From Haloimpatiens sp042688525 (GTDB lineage: Bacteria > Bacillota > Clostridia > Clostridiales > Clostridiaceae), in the NCBI RefSeq assembly GCF_042688525.2, contig NZ_JBHWAB010000001.1, positions 3,844,001-3,908,000 of the forward strand: DNA of 64,000 nt, written 5' to 3'. The position numbers and the translations under genes were made by a program. Below the pieces are notes generated by a model. It did no database searches, had not been told where the DNA came from, and was given only the letters and a program-made list of their open reading frames with translations. Shown one piece after another: positions 34,297 to 44,467 of this stretch. How positions within the stretch are numbered: position 1 is the first letter of the stretch; each line of letters starts with the position of its first letter.

Positions 34297-36336
34297 TTAA
34301 TTAAATCCTAAAAGTGTTCCTATTTGATATACTAGCACTGCTCCAATCCATCCTACTGCAAAAGTATATATAGCACAGAACCACATCATTTTTCTTGAAT
34401 TTGTTTCTCTCTTTATTGTTCCAAGTGCTGCGCAACAAGGAGTATATAATAATGTCATAATCATAAATGCATATGCTGAAAGAGGTGTAAATACTTGTTG
34501 TATTGCTGTTGTTAACTGAGCTCCTTCTGCACCACCTGCATAAATAACTCCCATTGTTGTTACAACTGCTTCTTTAGCAAGTATTCCTGTGATTAATGAT
34601 ACTCCTGCCTGCCAAGTTCCAAATCCTGCTGGTTTAAATATTGGAGCTATAACACTTCCTATTTGTCCAAGAAGACTTTGTTCACTTCCAGCTTCTACTC
34701 CAAAAGGTAAATTTGATAATATGAATATAAGTATTACAGCAGCCAATATGACAGTTCCTGCTTTTTTAACAAACGCACTTGCTTTTTCCCACATATGAGT
34801 TAATACACTTTTAGCTGTTGGTATACGATATGGTGGAAGTTCCATTACAAAATATGAACTTTCTCCTTTTAAAATTGTACTACTAAATAATTTTCCTGAT
34901 ATAATAGCTACTATGATTCCTATTAAATATAATGAAAATACTACAATTCCAGCACCTGAAAAAGGTCCTATATTTTTATTTCCAAAAAAAGCTCCTGCAA
35001 ATAGCGCGTAAACTGGTAATCTAGCACCACATGACATAAATGGATTGATAAGTATTGCTATCATTCTATCTTTCTTACTTTCAAGACTTCTTGTTGCCAT
35101 TATACCTGCAACATTACAACCAGTACCTATTATCATTGATATTGCTGTTTTTCCATGTAATCCTATTGCTGTCATAAATCTATCCATAACATAAGCAGCT
35201 CTTGCCATATATCCACTATCTTCTAGTAAAGATATTAAAAAATACATAACTAATATTAATGGTACAAAGGGAAATATAGATCCTAAACCATCAATAATTC
35301 CTTCAGTAATAAATCTTCCAAATAAATTATCTGGTACTACTGATGCTGACCATTCACTCAAAGCACCAAATGCATTTCCAACTAAATCACCAAGATAATC
35401 ATTACCAAATTTCATTGTTATTTGATATACCAAAAACATTATTATTGCAAATAATGGTATACCTAAAAATCTATTAGTAACTACTTTGTCTATCTTATCT
35501 GAATATGTTTCTGTTTCTACTATTTTTCTTTTCACAGCCTTTTGAGTTACTGTTCCAATAAAATCATATTTTTTATCTACAATTAACGCTTCTGGTTCAT
35601 ATCCAATTTTATTGTTAACTCTATCTACCGCTTGTTGTAATTTTTCAATAATTTGATTTGAGTAAGTTTTTTCTTTTATAAAATCTAAAATATGTTGATC
35701 ATTTTCAAATAATTTAATTGCCGTCCAGTATGTTGGATATGGAAGATCTGCTGCACATGCTGCTACAGTATTTTGAATAGCTGAAATTTCTGGTTTTAAT
35801 TCTTTTCCATAGTCTATAATAAATGGCTTTTCTTTATTACTATCAGCCACATTTAAAGCTGATTTCAACAATTCATCTATACCTGCTTTCTTTGTTGCTA
35901 TTGTAGCAATTACAGGTATTTCAAGTTGAGATTGTAGTTTATTCATATCAATTTTTATACTCTTATTTTCAGCTTCATCCATCATATTAAGTGCTACTAC
36001 AACATTTGAATTCATCTCTAATATTTGAGTTGTTAAATATAAATTCCTTTCTAAGTTTGTAGCATCTACTACATTAATTATTACATCTGGTTTATCATTT
36101 AATATAAAATCACGTGCAACAATTTCATCCTCAGAATATGCTCCTAAACTATACGTACCTGGTAAATCTACTATTTTTATTTTTCTACCTTCAAAAGTCA
36201 TTTTACCTTCTTTTTTTTCTACTGTAACTCCTGGCCAGTTACCAACGTGCTGTCTAGCACCAGTTAAAGCATTAAATAAACTGGTTTTACCACAGTTTGG
36301 ATTACCCGCTAAAGCAACTACTATTTCCTTGCTCAT
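34297..36336 (-). CDS. feoB: Ferrous iron transport protein B
   Basis: A 679-residue Fe(II) transporter. The N-terminal G domain has G1 GNPNCGKTS (about 11-19), the G3 region DLPGTYSLG and G4 NMMDE, then the helical GDI domain, then the membrane part with the two gate motifs. The transport-site cysteines are visible in GTGCNVAG and FMSCGARLPVY. ATG 36336 has AGGAG eight bases upstream. A near-perfect Fur box lies 141 bases upstream of the start, so feoB has its own iron-regulated promoter besides any read-through from the two feoA genes. Confidence 0.96.
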   Translation of the reverse strand: MSKEIVVALAGNPNCGKTSLFNALTGARQHVGNWPGVTVEKKEGKMTFEGRKIKIVDLPGTYSLGAYSEDEIVARDFILNDKPDVIINVVDATNLERNLYLTTQILEMNSNVVVALNMMDEAENKSIKIDMNKLQSQLEIPVIATIATKKAGIDELLKSALNVADSNKEKPFIIDYGKELKPEISAIQNTVAACAADLPYPTYWTAIKLFENDQHILDFIKEKTYSNQIIEKLQQAVDRVNNKIGYEPEALIVDKKYDFIGTVTQKAVKRKIVETETYSDKIDKVVTNRFLGIPLFAIIMFLVYQITMKFGNDYLGDLVGNAFGALSEWSASVVPDNLFGRFITEGIIDGLGSIFPFVPLILVMYFLISLLEDSGYMARAAYVMDRFMTAIGLHGKTAISMIIGTGCNVAGIMATRSLESKKDRMIAILINPFMSCGARLPVYALFAGAFFGNKNIGPFSGAGIVVFSLYLIGIIVAIISGKLFSSTILKGESSYFVMELPPYRIPTAKSVLTHMWEKASAFVKKAGTVILAAVILIFILSNLPFGVEAGSEQSLLGQIGSVIAPIFKPAGFGTWQAGVSLITGILAKEAVVTTMGVIYAGGAEGAQLTTAIQQVFTPLSAYAFMIMTLLYTPCCAALGTIKRETNSRKMMWFCAIYTFAVGWIGAVLVYQIGTLLGFN

Positions 36337-36476
36337 TCCATACACTCCTTTTATCTTTTAATTATCACATAATATACAAATTTCATTAATCAAACTAAAA
36401 CCATGCATAAAACATTAGTTAATTTGTAACCATAATATTTAATTCAACATTAGCAATCTATAAAATTAGAATTATG

Positions 36477-36495
36477 GATATTGATAATCATTATC
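36477..36495. promoter_or_regulatory. Fur box upstream of feoB
   Basis: GATATTGATAATCATTATC; matches 18 of 19 positions of the classical Fur consensus. Confidence 0.88.
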
Positions 36496-36552
36496 ATCAT
36501 TTGTTTATAGTTTCACTTATCTTATTATTTTTATTATATACGCAATATATAG

Positions 36553-36780
36553 TTAAGCAACCTGAACCATTATTTTTGTTGCCATTCCTCTTCCTAAAAT
36601 AATTCTACTTTCACCAATCTTTATAATAATTGGTCCAACATCATTTTTTACTATTCTCATTTTATTTCCATTTGTAAATCCCATTTCTCTTAATTTCTTA
36701 CATATCATGTCTCCACCTAAAATATCATTAATTTTAACTTCATTTCCTGTTTTTGCAAATATCAAAGGTATTCCCTCCAT
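36553..36780 (-). CDS. feoA: FeoA domain protein (second of two)
   Basis: A 75-residue SH3-like FeoA protein, starting MEGIPLIFA, which is the family's usual N-terminus. It has the MGFTNGNKM turn and GRGMATKI end. Start uncertain: AAGGGG is 12 bases before ATG 36780 but only three bases before ATG 36789. FeoA is a cytosolic partner that modulates FeoB. It follows the first feoA by 36 bases. Confidence 0.88.
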   Translation of the reverse strand: MEGIPLIFAKTGNEVKINDILGGDMICKKLREMGFTNGNKMRIVKNDVGPIIIKIGESRIILGRGMATKIMVQVA

Positions 36781-36816
36781 CTTATACATCAACCCCTTAA
36801 TTATTATGAATACATA

Positions 36817-37053
36817 TTAGCAAACTTTTTCTACCAAAATATCTTGTGCCTCTTTCTTTCTTAATGTCAATTTATACCCTCTTACTCTCACTTTGATTGG
36901 ATCACCCAAAGGTGCTTTGCCTTCTATAATTATTTGTGTTCCCGGAACCATTCCCATATCCATAAGTCTCTTTCTAATTTTACTCTTAGGAACAACTCTT
37001 ACTACTTTGGCTTTTATATTTAATGGAAGTTCATCTAAAAATATATTCTTCAT
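36817..37053 (-). CDS. feoA: FeoA domain protein (first of two)
   Basis: A 78-residue FeoA protein with LPLNIKAKVVRV, MDMGMVPGTQI and GDPIKVRVRGYKLTLRK, typical of FeoA. AGGAGG precedes the ATG by seven bases. First gene of the feo operon; a Fur box lies 67 bases upstream. Two tandem feoA genes before feoB are common in clostridia. Confidence 0.93.
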   Translation of the reverse strand: MKNIFLDELPLNIKAKVVRVVPKSKIRKRLMDMGMVPGTQIIIEGKAPLGDPIKVRVRGYKLTLRKKEAQDILVEKVC

Positions 37054-37119
37054 ACGACCGCCTCCTGATATTAATAGTCATTATCATAGCATTCACAAAA
37101 AAAATTGCGTTTGCTTATT

Positions 37120-37138
37120 GAAAATGATTTTCATTTTC
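37120..37138. promoter_or_regulatory. Fur box upstream of feoA
   Basis: GAAAATGATTTTCATTTTC, a 19-base palindrome-like match (15 of 19) to the Fur consensus. A partial GTCATTATCA half-site occurs near 37077-37086. Confidence 0.8.
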
Positions 37139-37197
37139 TTTTCTTTATTTATTATACATCACTACTAATTCTTTGTAAATATATTTATACCATAAAA

Positions 37198-37226
37198 TAA
37201 AAACAGAGTAGTTGTAAAACAACTAC
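37198..37226 (-). terminator. Terminator of the HD-domain gene
   Basis: Stem AAACAGAGTAGTTGT / ACAACTACTCTGTTT followed by T residues in both directions. Confidence 0.88.
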
Positions 37227-37233
37227 TCTGTTT

Positions 37234-38163
37234 TTATTTTATTCTAAATCTAAATTCAAGATCATACAACTTAAACCAACTTAAATAATTTACTCCTACA
37301 TTTTCTTTTATCCAATTATTGTTAAATCTAAAGAACTGTCTTAATATATAAAAAATCTTAACACAATCTAACCACTCTTTATCTGATATTTCAAATTCCT
37401 CTTTATTACTTTGTTTTTGGTACATTTCAATTATTTTATTCATTACTTCCTTAATATTTTGTTTTATATTTTCATCTTCATTAATTTTAAAATGTTCTAT
37501 TATTTTACCAAGAAAAGATATCATATGTTCTGTTAACCAAACAGAATGCTCTGCTACATCTATATCAAATTTTTCTTCTATTGATTGAAGATCATGGTTT
37601 ATAAATATTGATGCTGGTATTTCTCCAAATACATTTTGTACTCTTTCTACAAGCTCATTATACATGGGATATGTAGATATTTGAGCTAAACTTACTACTA
37701 AACTTTGATAATACCATTTTCTTTTTTCATATCCTTCTTCATATCTCTTCCAAAGTCTATCCCCAACTATCTTCTTTTCTTCTTCCATCATCTTTATATT
37801 ACTTAATCTATCTGCACAAGTGACAAATTTAAATTCTGGTGAGGCTTGTGTTCTCAAATATTTAAGAGTACGTTTTTTTCTTGCAACATAATCTTCACCC
37901 TCTAAATATTTATCTGCTATATATACCTTCTCTACTATTCTTTTTACTTTACTTCCAAATAATTCTTCTACTTCATCTAAGGATAAATATTCTTGTTCAA
38001 CAGCATCGTGAATTATACCAGCTACGATAGTCTCATCATCTAATTTATTTTTTGCAAGTATAATTCCTACTTCTACAGGATGTACTGCATATGGTATATC
38101 AGTACCTTTTCTCTTCTTATTTTCATGTGCCTTTAGAGCTGTTTGAATTGCTAAAGCTATCAT
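37234..38163 (-). CDS. HD-domain protein related to ppGpp hydrolases
   Basis: A 309-residue protein. The first 180 residues carry the HD signature of SpoT/MESH-type hydrolases: YAVHPVEV (His), GIIHDAVEQ (His-Asp) and CADRLSNIKMM (Asp). There is no synthetase, TGS or ACT domain, so it would be a hydrolase-only protein or a relative with another nucleotide substrate. The C-terminal 120 residues are unassigned and rich in aromatic residues. AAAAGGGGG is before the ATG. Monocistronic. Confidence 0.85.
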   Translation of the reverse strand: MIALAIQTALKAHENKKRKGTDIPYAVHPVEVGIILAKNKLDDETIVAGIIHDAVEQEYLSLDEVEELFGSKVKRIVEKVYIADKYLEGEDYVARKKRTLKYLRTQASPEFKFVTCADRLSNIKMMEEEKKIVGDRLWKRYEEGYEKRKWYYQSLVVSLAQISTYPMYNELVERVQNVFGEIPASIFINHDLQSIEEKFDIDVAEHSVWLTEHMISFLGKIIEHFKINEDENIKQNIKEVMNKIIEMYQKQSNKEEFEISDKEWLDCVKIFYILRQFFRFNNNWIKENVGVNYLSWFKLYDLEFRFRIK

Positions 38164-38603
38164 AAAAATACCCCCTTTTTTAATACGGCATCGTTTTCAA
38201 TGCCTTATACAAGTTATTCAATTTGAAATTTGTCTTAAACTAACTATTATGCTGTATACCTATATTTATGTAGTTTAAAAAAATATATCCTTTTGTATGA
38301 CATTCTACATTAAATATCTTTTTTCCTTCTTGGAAATTAATTTTTTTATAATTTTTTCCATTTTTATATAACACAAATCTTTACATATTAAATATACAGT
38401 CTTATCAAATAATATATAATTCTAATTAATGTTTTATTTATATGTTATAGAAAAACGTGTATGCAAGAACAAATATTGTTTTATTTAGGTTATAATATTT
38501 ATATCTATCTTTATATAATATTATTATCTTTTTATTTAAGGGAATACTATAAATATTACAGTTTTAATTTAAACATAAATTAATTTAGAAAGGAGTTAAT
38601 AAA
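38164..38603. other. AT-rich divergent intergenic region
   Basis: No gene, RNA or clear operator seen in this 440-base stretch. It must contain promoters for the HD-domain gene and the M16C protease gene. TATAAT-like boxes are many because of the AT content, and none stands out. Confidence 0.4.
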
Positions 38604-41525
38604 ATGGATTTAAATAAAACATATAGTGGCTTTAAATTATTAGAAACAAATGAACTTACAGATATAAATTCAACTGGAATGATTTTTGAACATGAAAAAA
38701 CAGGTGCAAAACTTTTATATCTACAAAACGATGATGACAATAAGGTTTTTTCTGTTTCTTTTAGAACACCACCTGAAAATAGCACTGGTGTACCTCACAT
38801 AATCGAACATTCTGTACTTTGTGGTTCTAGAAAATTCCCAGTAAAAGAACCTTTTGTTGAACTTATTAAAGGTTCTCTTAATACGTTTTTAAATGCTATG
38901 ACTTTTCCTGATAAAACTATGTATCCTGTAGCAAGTAAAAATGATAAAGATTTCATTAATCTTATGGATGTTTATCTTGATGCTGTATTATATCCTAACA
39001 TTTATGAACATGAAGAAATTTTTATGCAAGAAGGATGGCATTATGAACTTAAAAATAAAGAGGATGAGTTAACTTATAAAGGCGTTGTTTATAATGAAAT
39101 GCAAGGTGCTTTTTCTTCTCCTGATTCTGTGCTTATGCGCAAAATTCAAGAATCATTATTTCCACATACCATATACGGCGTAGAATCTGGTGGAGATCCT
39201 GATGTTATACCAACTCTTACTTATAAAGAATTTATAGATTTTCATAAAAAATACTATCATCCATCTAATAGTTACATATTCTTATATGGAAAAATGGATA
39301 TAGAAGAAAAGCTTAAATTTATAAGTGAAAATTATTTAAATAATTTTGATAAATTAAATATAAACTCCCAAATTCAAATTGAAACTCCATTTGATAAAAC
39401 TTTAGAAAAAACTGTAGAATATCTAATATCTCCTAATGAAAATGACAATGACAAAACTTTCTTAAGCTTAAATTTTGCAGTAGGTCGTTCTACTAATCCA
39501 GAAGAATATTTAGCTTTAGATATTCTTGAAAATATACTTCTTGAAACTCAATCTTCTCCATTAAAAAAGGAACTTATTGATGCTAACTTAGGAAAAGACG
39601 TATATGGTTTCTACGATAGAAGCATTCTCCAGCCTATTTTCAGCATTGTAGTTAAAAATTCAAATGAAGATAAAAAAGAAAAGTTTAAAGAAATTGTTTA
39701 TACTACTTTGCAAAAATTAGTTAAAGAAGGTATTAGTAAGAAACTAATTGAAGCATGTATAAATAGAAAAGAATTTGATCTTAGAGAAGCTAACTATCAA
39801 AGTTTTCCTAAAGGATTAGTTTATGGAATTCAATGTATGGATAGTTGGTTATATGACCAAAATCCATGTACTCATTTAAATTTTAGCAATACACTTGAGA
39901 AAATTAAAACTGCTCTTACAACTAATTATTTTGAAAACTTAATAGAAAAATATCTCTTAAATAACTCTCACAGTTCATTACTTATTGTAAAACCTTCTAA
40001 AGGATTAACCGAACAAAAAGAAAAAGAAGTTAGAGACAATTTGAAAAAATTCAAAGAAAGTTTATCTGAAAAACAACTTAATGAAATTATAAATAATACT
40101 AAAAAGTTAAAACAAAGACAAATAACTCCTGATTCTAAAGAAGATTTAAAAGTTATACCTCTTCTTTCTCTTAATGACATAAACAAAGAAGCTGATAAAC
40201 TTCCTTTAATTGAAAAAAGCGAAATGAATATTAAAGTCCTTCATCATCCTATTTTTACAAGTGGTATAGGTTACTTAAATCTCTACTTTGATATGAGTGC
40301 TTTACCTAAAGATTTAATTTCTTATAGTTCACTTTTAGCTGCATTACTTGGCAATATAAGCACAAAAAATTATAATTATGAAGATTTATCAAATGAAATA
40401 GATATTAATACTGGTGGAATAAATTTTAGTGCTGCTTCCTATAGTAAATTTAATGATGATAAGACTTTTTACCCAAAATTCAACGTAAAAACTAAAGTTT
40501 TAATTGATAAAGTTCCAAAACTTACAGAATTAATTAGTGAGATTCTTTCAGCTACTAAATTCGAAGAAAAAAGGAAAATCAAGGAATTAATACAAAAAAT
40601 TAAATCACGTTTGGAAATGATTATGTTTGATAGAGGTCATATGGTTTCTGCTAAACGTCTATGCTCATATTTTTCTCCTACAACAAAATATAATGAAATG
40701 TTAAATGGAATAGATTATTATAAATTCATTTGTGATCTTGAATTAAATTTTGAATCTAAGTTTAATGTTATTTGTGAAAATTTACAAAAAACTTCAGATA
40801 TAATATTTAATAAAAAAAATCTTCTAATAAGTTTTACAAGTGAAGAAAAAGACTATGATAAATTTAAAAATTCATTAGCAACTATTGAGAGTAGCTTAAA
40901 AAATACAACTTATCAATGTTGTAACCCTAACTTTGAATTAAAACCATTTAATGAAGGTATAATGACTTCTGCAAAAGTGCAATATGTATCAAAAGGATAT
41001 AATTTTAGAAGATTAGGCTATAACTATACTGGAAGTCTTAAAGTGTTAAAAACCATATCAAGCTTTGATTATTTATGGAATAAAATACGTGTTCAAGGAG
41101 GAGCTTACGGTAGTTTCTCTCACTTTGAAAGAAATGGTAACATATTCTTTGCATCTTATAGAGATCCTAACTTAAAAGAAACATTAGATGCATATGATAA
41201 TATATCTACCTATATTGAAAATTTTGATGCAGATGAACGTGAAATGACAAAATATATAATTGGAACTATGAGTGAAGTAGATTCTCCATTAACACCTTCT
41301 ATGACAGGCGAAACTTCAGATATTAATTATATAAGAAGAATTACACAAAAAGATATTCAAAAAGAAAGAAATGAAATTCTAAATACAACTATAGATGAAA
41401 TAAGACAATTTAAAAATTTACTTAATGATTGTTTTAAAGAAAATTATATATGTGCTCTTGGAAATGAGGATAAAATTCATATAAATAAGAATTTATTCAA
41501 CGATACTATAAACCTTTTTGAATAA
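38604..41525 (+). CDS. M16C metalloprotease (presequence protease-like)
   Basis: A 973-residue zinc peptidase. The inverted zinc motif HIIEH (His65, Glu68, His69) sits in VPHIIEHSVLCGS; the distal Glu is expected in EGVVYNEMQG-like KGVVYNEMQGAF near residue 170. The four-module length and C-terminal RVQGGAYG (pocket Arg-Tyr) match the M16C family of mitochondrial PreP and bacterial homologues that degrade oligopeptides. No signal peptide, so cytoplasmic. AAAGGAG is nine bases before the ATG. Monocistronic, with a strong terminator. Confidence 0.95.
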   Translation: MDLNKTYSGFKLLETNELTDINSTGMIFEHEKTGAKLLYLQNDDDNKVFSVSFRTPPENSTGVPHIIEHSVLCGSRKFPVKEPFVELIKGSLNTFLNAMTFPDKTMYPVASKNDKDFINLMDVYLDAVLYPNIYEHEEIFMQEGWHYELKNKEDELTYKGVVYNEMQGAFSSPDSVLMRKIQESLFPHTIYGVESGGDPDVIPTLTYKEFIDFHKKYYHPSNSYIFLYGKMDIEEKLKFISENYLNNFDKLNINSQIQIETPFDKTLEKTVEYLISPNENDNDKTFLSLNFAVGRSTNPEEYLALDILENILLETQSSPLKKELIDANLGKDVYGFYDRSILQPIFSIVVKNSNEDKKEKFKEIVYTTLQKLVKEGISKKLIEACINRKEFDLREANYQSFPKGLVYGIQCMDSWLYDQNPCTHLNFSNTLEKIKTALTTNYFENLIEKYLLNNSHSSLLIVKPSKGLTEQKEKEVRDNLKKFKESLSEKQLNEIINNTKKLKQRQITPDSKEDLKVIPLLSLNDINKEADKLPLIEKSEMNIKVLHHPIFTSGIGYLNLYFDMSALPKDLISYSSLLAALLGNISTKNYNYEDLSNEIDINTGGINFSAASYSKFNDDKTFYPKFNVKTKVLIDKVPKLTELISEILSATKFEEKRKIKELIQKIKSRLEMIMFDRGHMVSAKRLCSYFSPTTKYNEMLNGIDYYKFICDLELNFESKFNVICENLQKTSDIIFNKKNLLISFTSEEKDYDKFKNSLATIESSLKNTTYQCCNPNFELKPFNEGIMTSAKVQYVSKGYNFRRLGYNYTGSLKVLKTISSFDYLWNKIRVQGGAYGSFSHFERNGNIFFASYRDPNLKETLDAYDNISTYIENFDADEREMTKYIIGTMSEVDSPLTPSMTGETSDINYIRRITQKDIQKERNEILNTTIDEIRQFKNLLNDCFKENYICALGNEDKIHINKNLFNDTINLFE

Positions 41526-41536
41526 TAATTATGTTA

Positions 41537-41583
41537 TAAAGAATCCAATTATCTATAATATATTGATAATTGGATTCTTTTAT
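41537..41583 (+). terminator. Terminator of the M16C protease gene
   Basis: Stem AAAGAATCCAATTATC / GATAATTGGATTCTTT followed by TATTTT. Confidence 0.88.
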
Positions 41584-41620
41584 TTTCAATTAAATCTATA
41601 TTTTATGTCATAATAATTCA

Positions 41621-41635
41621 AATTTTCAGAAAACT
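41621..41635. promoter_or_regulatory. CodY-box-like site
   Basis: AATTTTCAGAAAACT matches 14 of 15 bases of the CodY consensus and overlaps the -35 and spacer of the promoter of the PII-like gene (TTCAAA 41617-41622, 17 bases, TATAAT 41640-41645). Confidence 0.6.
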
Positions 41636-41713
41636 ATGTTATAATACTTTTGTAAGGAAAATTCTTCTAATTTTTTATCTCATAATTGAATATATATATA
41701 TAGAGGTGATTAT

Positions 41714-42055
41714 ATGCAATTACTTATTGTAGTTTTAAATAAGATAAATTATTTAGAGGACATTTTGAAAGAATTTAATAACTGTGGTATAAAAGGTGCT
41801 ACTGTAATTGATAGTACTGGTATGGCTAAAGTTCTACATTCTCATCACGATGAGGATCCACCTATGTTTGGTTCTTTGAAAATGATCTTAAATGAGAAAC
41901 GTCCTTTTAATAAAACTATATTTACTGTTCTCAAAGATACTCAAGTTAATACAGCTATTGAAGCTGTACGGCATGTAGTGGGAGATCTTTCAAAACCAGA
42001 TGTAGGTATATTATTTACTCTACCTGTGAATTATGTAGAAGGAATTATTACTTGA
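41714..42055 (+). CDS. PII-like signalling protein
   Basis: A 113-residue protein with a ferredoxin-like PII fold pattern: QLLIVVLNKINYLEDILKEF start, GIKGATVIDSTGMA, a loop rich in His and Asp (SHHDEDPP), then FTVLKDTQVNTAIEAV and a C-terminal GILFTLPV. It lacks the canonical T-loop tyrosine region of GlnB, so it belongs to a PII-like rather than nitrogen-regulatory group. It lies 25 bases before a cation/proton antiporter gene, suggesting it regulates that transporter. AGAGGTGA is before the ATG, and a CodY-like box overlaps the promoter. Confidence 0.8.
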   Translation: MQLLIVVLNKINYLEDILKEFNNCGIKGATVIDSTGMAKVLHSHHDEDPPMFGSLKMILNEKRPFNKTIFTVLKDTQVNTAIEAVRHVVGDLSKPDVGILFTLPVNYVEGIIT

Positions 42056-42080
42056 AAATGTGTTTGAAAGGATGATTTTA

Positions 42081-43292
42081 ATGCACTCTTTATATTATAT
42101 AGGAATAATTCTATTTGCTGGGATAATTATGGGTAAATTTGTTTCTATTTTTAAACTTCCTAAAGTTACTGGATATCTCTTAGCTGGTGTTTTAATAGGA
42201 CCTTCCATTTTAAACTTAGTTCCTAGTAATGCAGCATCCAAATTATCTATAATATCTGAAGCTGCTTTAGGTTTTATAGCTTATGGTATAGGAAGTTCTT
42301 TTAATTACAATCATCTAAAACAAGTTGGAAAAGGTGTTATAATCGTTACTATATTTGAATCTCTTGGAGCTGTTATGGTTGTTGATTTTTTTATGATTGT
42401 TATTCTTAGACAACCTATAGAATTCAGCATAATGTTGGGTGCTATATCAGCTGCTACTGCACCTGCTGCTACTATAATGGTACTAAAACAATATAATGCT
42501 AAAGGTCCTTTAGTTGACACTCTTCTTCCTGTAGTTGCTATGGATGATGCTGTAGGAATCATAGTTTTTGGTATATGTATGACTATCGCAAAATCATTAA
42601 TTGATTCCTCATCCAAACTAACTATAGCCACAATTTTAATTCCTTTTAAAGAAATTATTTTAGCATTTTTAATAGGAATTGGAGTTGGAATACTTCTTTC
42701 TATAATCTCAAAATATGCTGAAGGTCAAGATCAACTTCTTTCAATGACTATTGCAACAATATTTGTATCTGTAGGTATATCTACAAAACTTAATATTTCT
42801 CCTCTTTTAACTTGTATGGCTATTGGTGGAACAGTAAGCAATATAGCTCCAAATCATCAAAGAGTTTTATCAATTATAGATAGATTTACACCACCTGTTT
42901 TTTTAGCATTCTTTACTATTGCAGGTATTGAGCTTAATTTAGGTATACTTAAAGATGTAGGACTAATAGGAGTAACTTATATACTAGCTAGAGTTCTGGG
43001 TAAAACACTTGGTGCATCTATAGGTTCTAGACTTGCTCATTGTTCTAGCACAGTTCAAAAATATCTAGGATTTACTTTAATTCCTCAAGCAGGTGTTGCA
43101 ATAGGTCTAGCTATGGTTGCAGAATCATTTATTCCTAAATATGGCTCTGCAATAAGAACTATTATTTTATCGGCTACAGTAATTTATGAACTTATTGGAC
43201 CACTCATGACAAAAATTGCTATATTTAAAGCTGGTGAAGCCCATATACCAGATCATAAAAGCATTAAAGACCTCCATAAACTAGGAGTATAA
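42081..43292 (+). CDS. Cation/proton antiporter (CPA2-like)
   Basis: A 403-residue membrane protein with about 12 segments. Family motifs: KLPKVTGYLLAGVLIGPS near the N-terminus, the core AMDDAVGIIVFG (Asp-Asp in the ion site) near residues 153-164, and LIPQAGVAIGLAMVAE near residue 340. It resembles Na+/H+ or K+/H+ exchangers of the CPA2 group without a C-terminal regulatory domain. ATG 42081 has AAAGGA eight bases upstream. The PII-like protein in front may substitute for the missing regulatory domain. Confidence 0.88.
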   Translation: MHSLYYIGIILFAGIIMGKFVSIFKLPKVTGYLLAGVLIGPSILNLVPSNAASKLSIISEAALGFIAYGIGSSFNYNHLKQVGKGVIIVTIFESLGAVMVVDFFMIVILRQPIEFSIMLGAISAATAPAATIMVLKQYNAKGPLVDTLLPVVAMDDAVGIIVFGICMTIAKSLIDSSSKLTIATILIPFKEIILAFLIGIGVGILLSIISKYAEGQDQLLSMTIATIFVSVGISTKLNISPLLTCMAIGGTVSNIAPNHQRVLSIIDRFTPPVFLAFFTIAGIELNLGILKDVGLIGVTYILARVLGKTLGASIGSRLAHCSSTVQKYLGFTLIPQAGVAIGLAMVAESFIPKYGSAIRTIILSATVIYELIGPLMTKIAIFKAGEAHIPDHKSIKDLHKLGV

Positions 43293-43339
43293 AAATTAAT
43301 CATTAATAAATTTAAAAATCCAAACTTATAAATATAATA

Positions 43340-43375
43340 AAAAAACTCTAACTTACTTAAGTCAGAGTTTTTTTA
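43340..43375. terminator. Bidirectional terminator
   Basis: Stem AAAAAACTCTAACTT / AAGTCAGAGTTTTTT between the convergent antiporter and arcB genes. Confidence 0.88.
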
Positions 43376-43386
43376 TATTAAAAATT

Positions 43387-44379
43387 TTATTTTCCTAAAG
43401 TTGATACCATAACAGATTTTATAGTATGCATTCTATTTTCAGCTTCATCAAATACTACTGATTGTTTACCTCTAAATACTTCATCTGTTACTTCTCTTAT
43501 ATCAAGTTCCTTTTTTTCTTTAGATTCTCTAGCATTGTTAGTTTCAAAATCATGATATGATGGTAGACAATGCATAAATATAGCTTCTGGATTTCCAGTC
43601 TTTTTAAACATTTCTACATTAATTCTATAAGGAGTTAATAACTTAACCCTTTCAGCTAATTTATCCTCTTCTCCCATTGAAGCCCATATATCAGTATATA
43701 TTACATCAGCATCTTTAACTGCTTCATCAATATTATCTGTAACTTCTATTATTGCTCCTGTTTGTTTTCCATATTCTCTAACTTCATTTACTATTTTTTC
43801 ATCTGGATTTAATTCTGTTGGTCCAAGTGCTACAAAATGCATTCCCATTTTTGCTGCTCCATACATCAAAGCATAACTCATATTATTTCTTATGTCTCCA
43901 ACAAATACAAACTTAACTTTGTTAAGTGGTTTATCTATATGTTCTTCTATTGTCATAAGATCAGCAAGTACTTGAGTTGGATGATCTATATCAGTAAGAC
44001 CATTCCATACAGGTACTCCAGAATGCTTAGCTAATGAATCAACAGTTTCTTGTTTAAATCCTCTAAATTCTATACCATCGTAAAATCTTCCAAGAACTTT
44101 AGCAGTATCCTCTATAGATTCCTTTTTACCCATTTGTGAATTTGTAAGATACGTAACATGTGCACCTTCATCAAGTGCTGCTACTTCAAAAGCACATCTT
44201 GTTCTAGTAGAACTTTTCTCAAATAAAAGAACTATATTTTTCCCTTCTAATGATTTTCCTTTTATTCCTAATCTTTTTTTAGATTTTAAATCATGAGAAA
44301 GATCTAATAAATATCTAATTTCTTGTGGTGTAAAATCTTTTAATGTTAGAAAATTTCTTCCCTTTAAGTTTATAGCCAT
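43387..44379 (-). CDS. arcB: Ornithine carbamoyltransferase, catabolic
   Basis: A 330-residue transferase. The carbamoyl-phosphate motif STRTR is near residue 56, HPTQ near residue 136, and the ornithine-binding HCLPSYHD near residue 271. In this operon the enzyme phosphorolyses citrulline to ornithine and carbamoyl phosphate. GGGGAGG is nine bases before the ATG. It is the third gene of arcC-arcA-arcB, 88 bases after arcA. Sequence alone would also allow an anabolic argF role; context decides for catabolism. Confidence 0.95.
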   Translation of the reverse strand: MAINLKGRNFLTLKDFTPQEIRYLLDLSHDLKSKKRLGIKGKSLEGKNIVLLFEKSSTRTRCAFEVAALDEGAHVTYLTNSQMGKKESIEDTAKVLGRFYDGIEFRGFKQETVDSLAKHSGVPVWNGLTDIDHPTQVLADLMTIEEHIDKPLNKVKFVFVGDIRNNMSYALMYGAAKMGMHFVALGPTELNPDEKIVNEVREYGKQTGAIIEVTDNIDEAVKDADVIYTDIWASMGEEDKLAERVKLLTPYRINVEMFKKTGNPEAIFMHCLPSYHDFETNNARESKEKKELDIREVTDEVFRGKQSVVFDEAENRMHTIKSVMVSTLGK

Positions 44380-44467
44380 AATATATTCCTCCCCACATTA
44401 ATTCGTATAATGATTTTATAAATTGTATATTTTTATTTATAATTAAATATATATTTATATAAAAATA

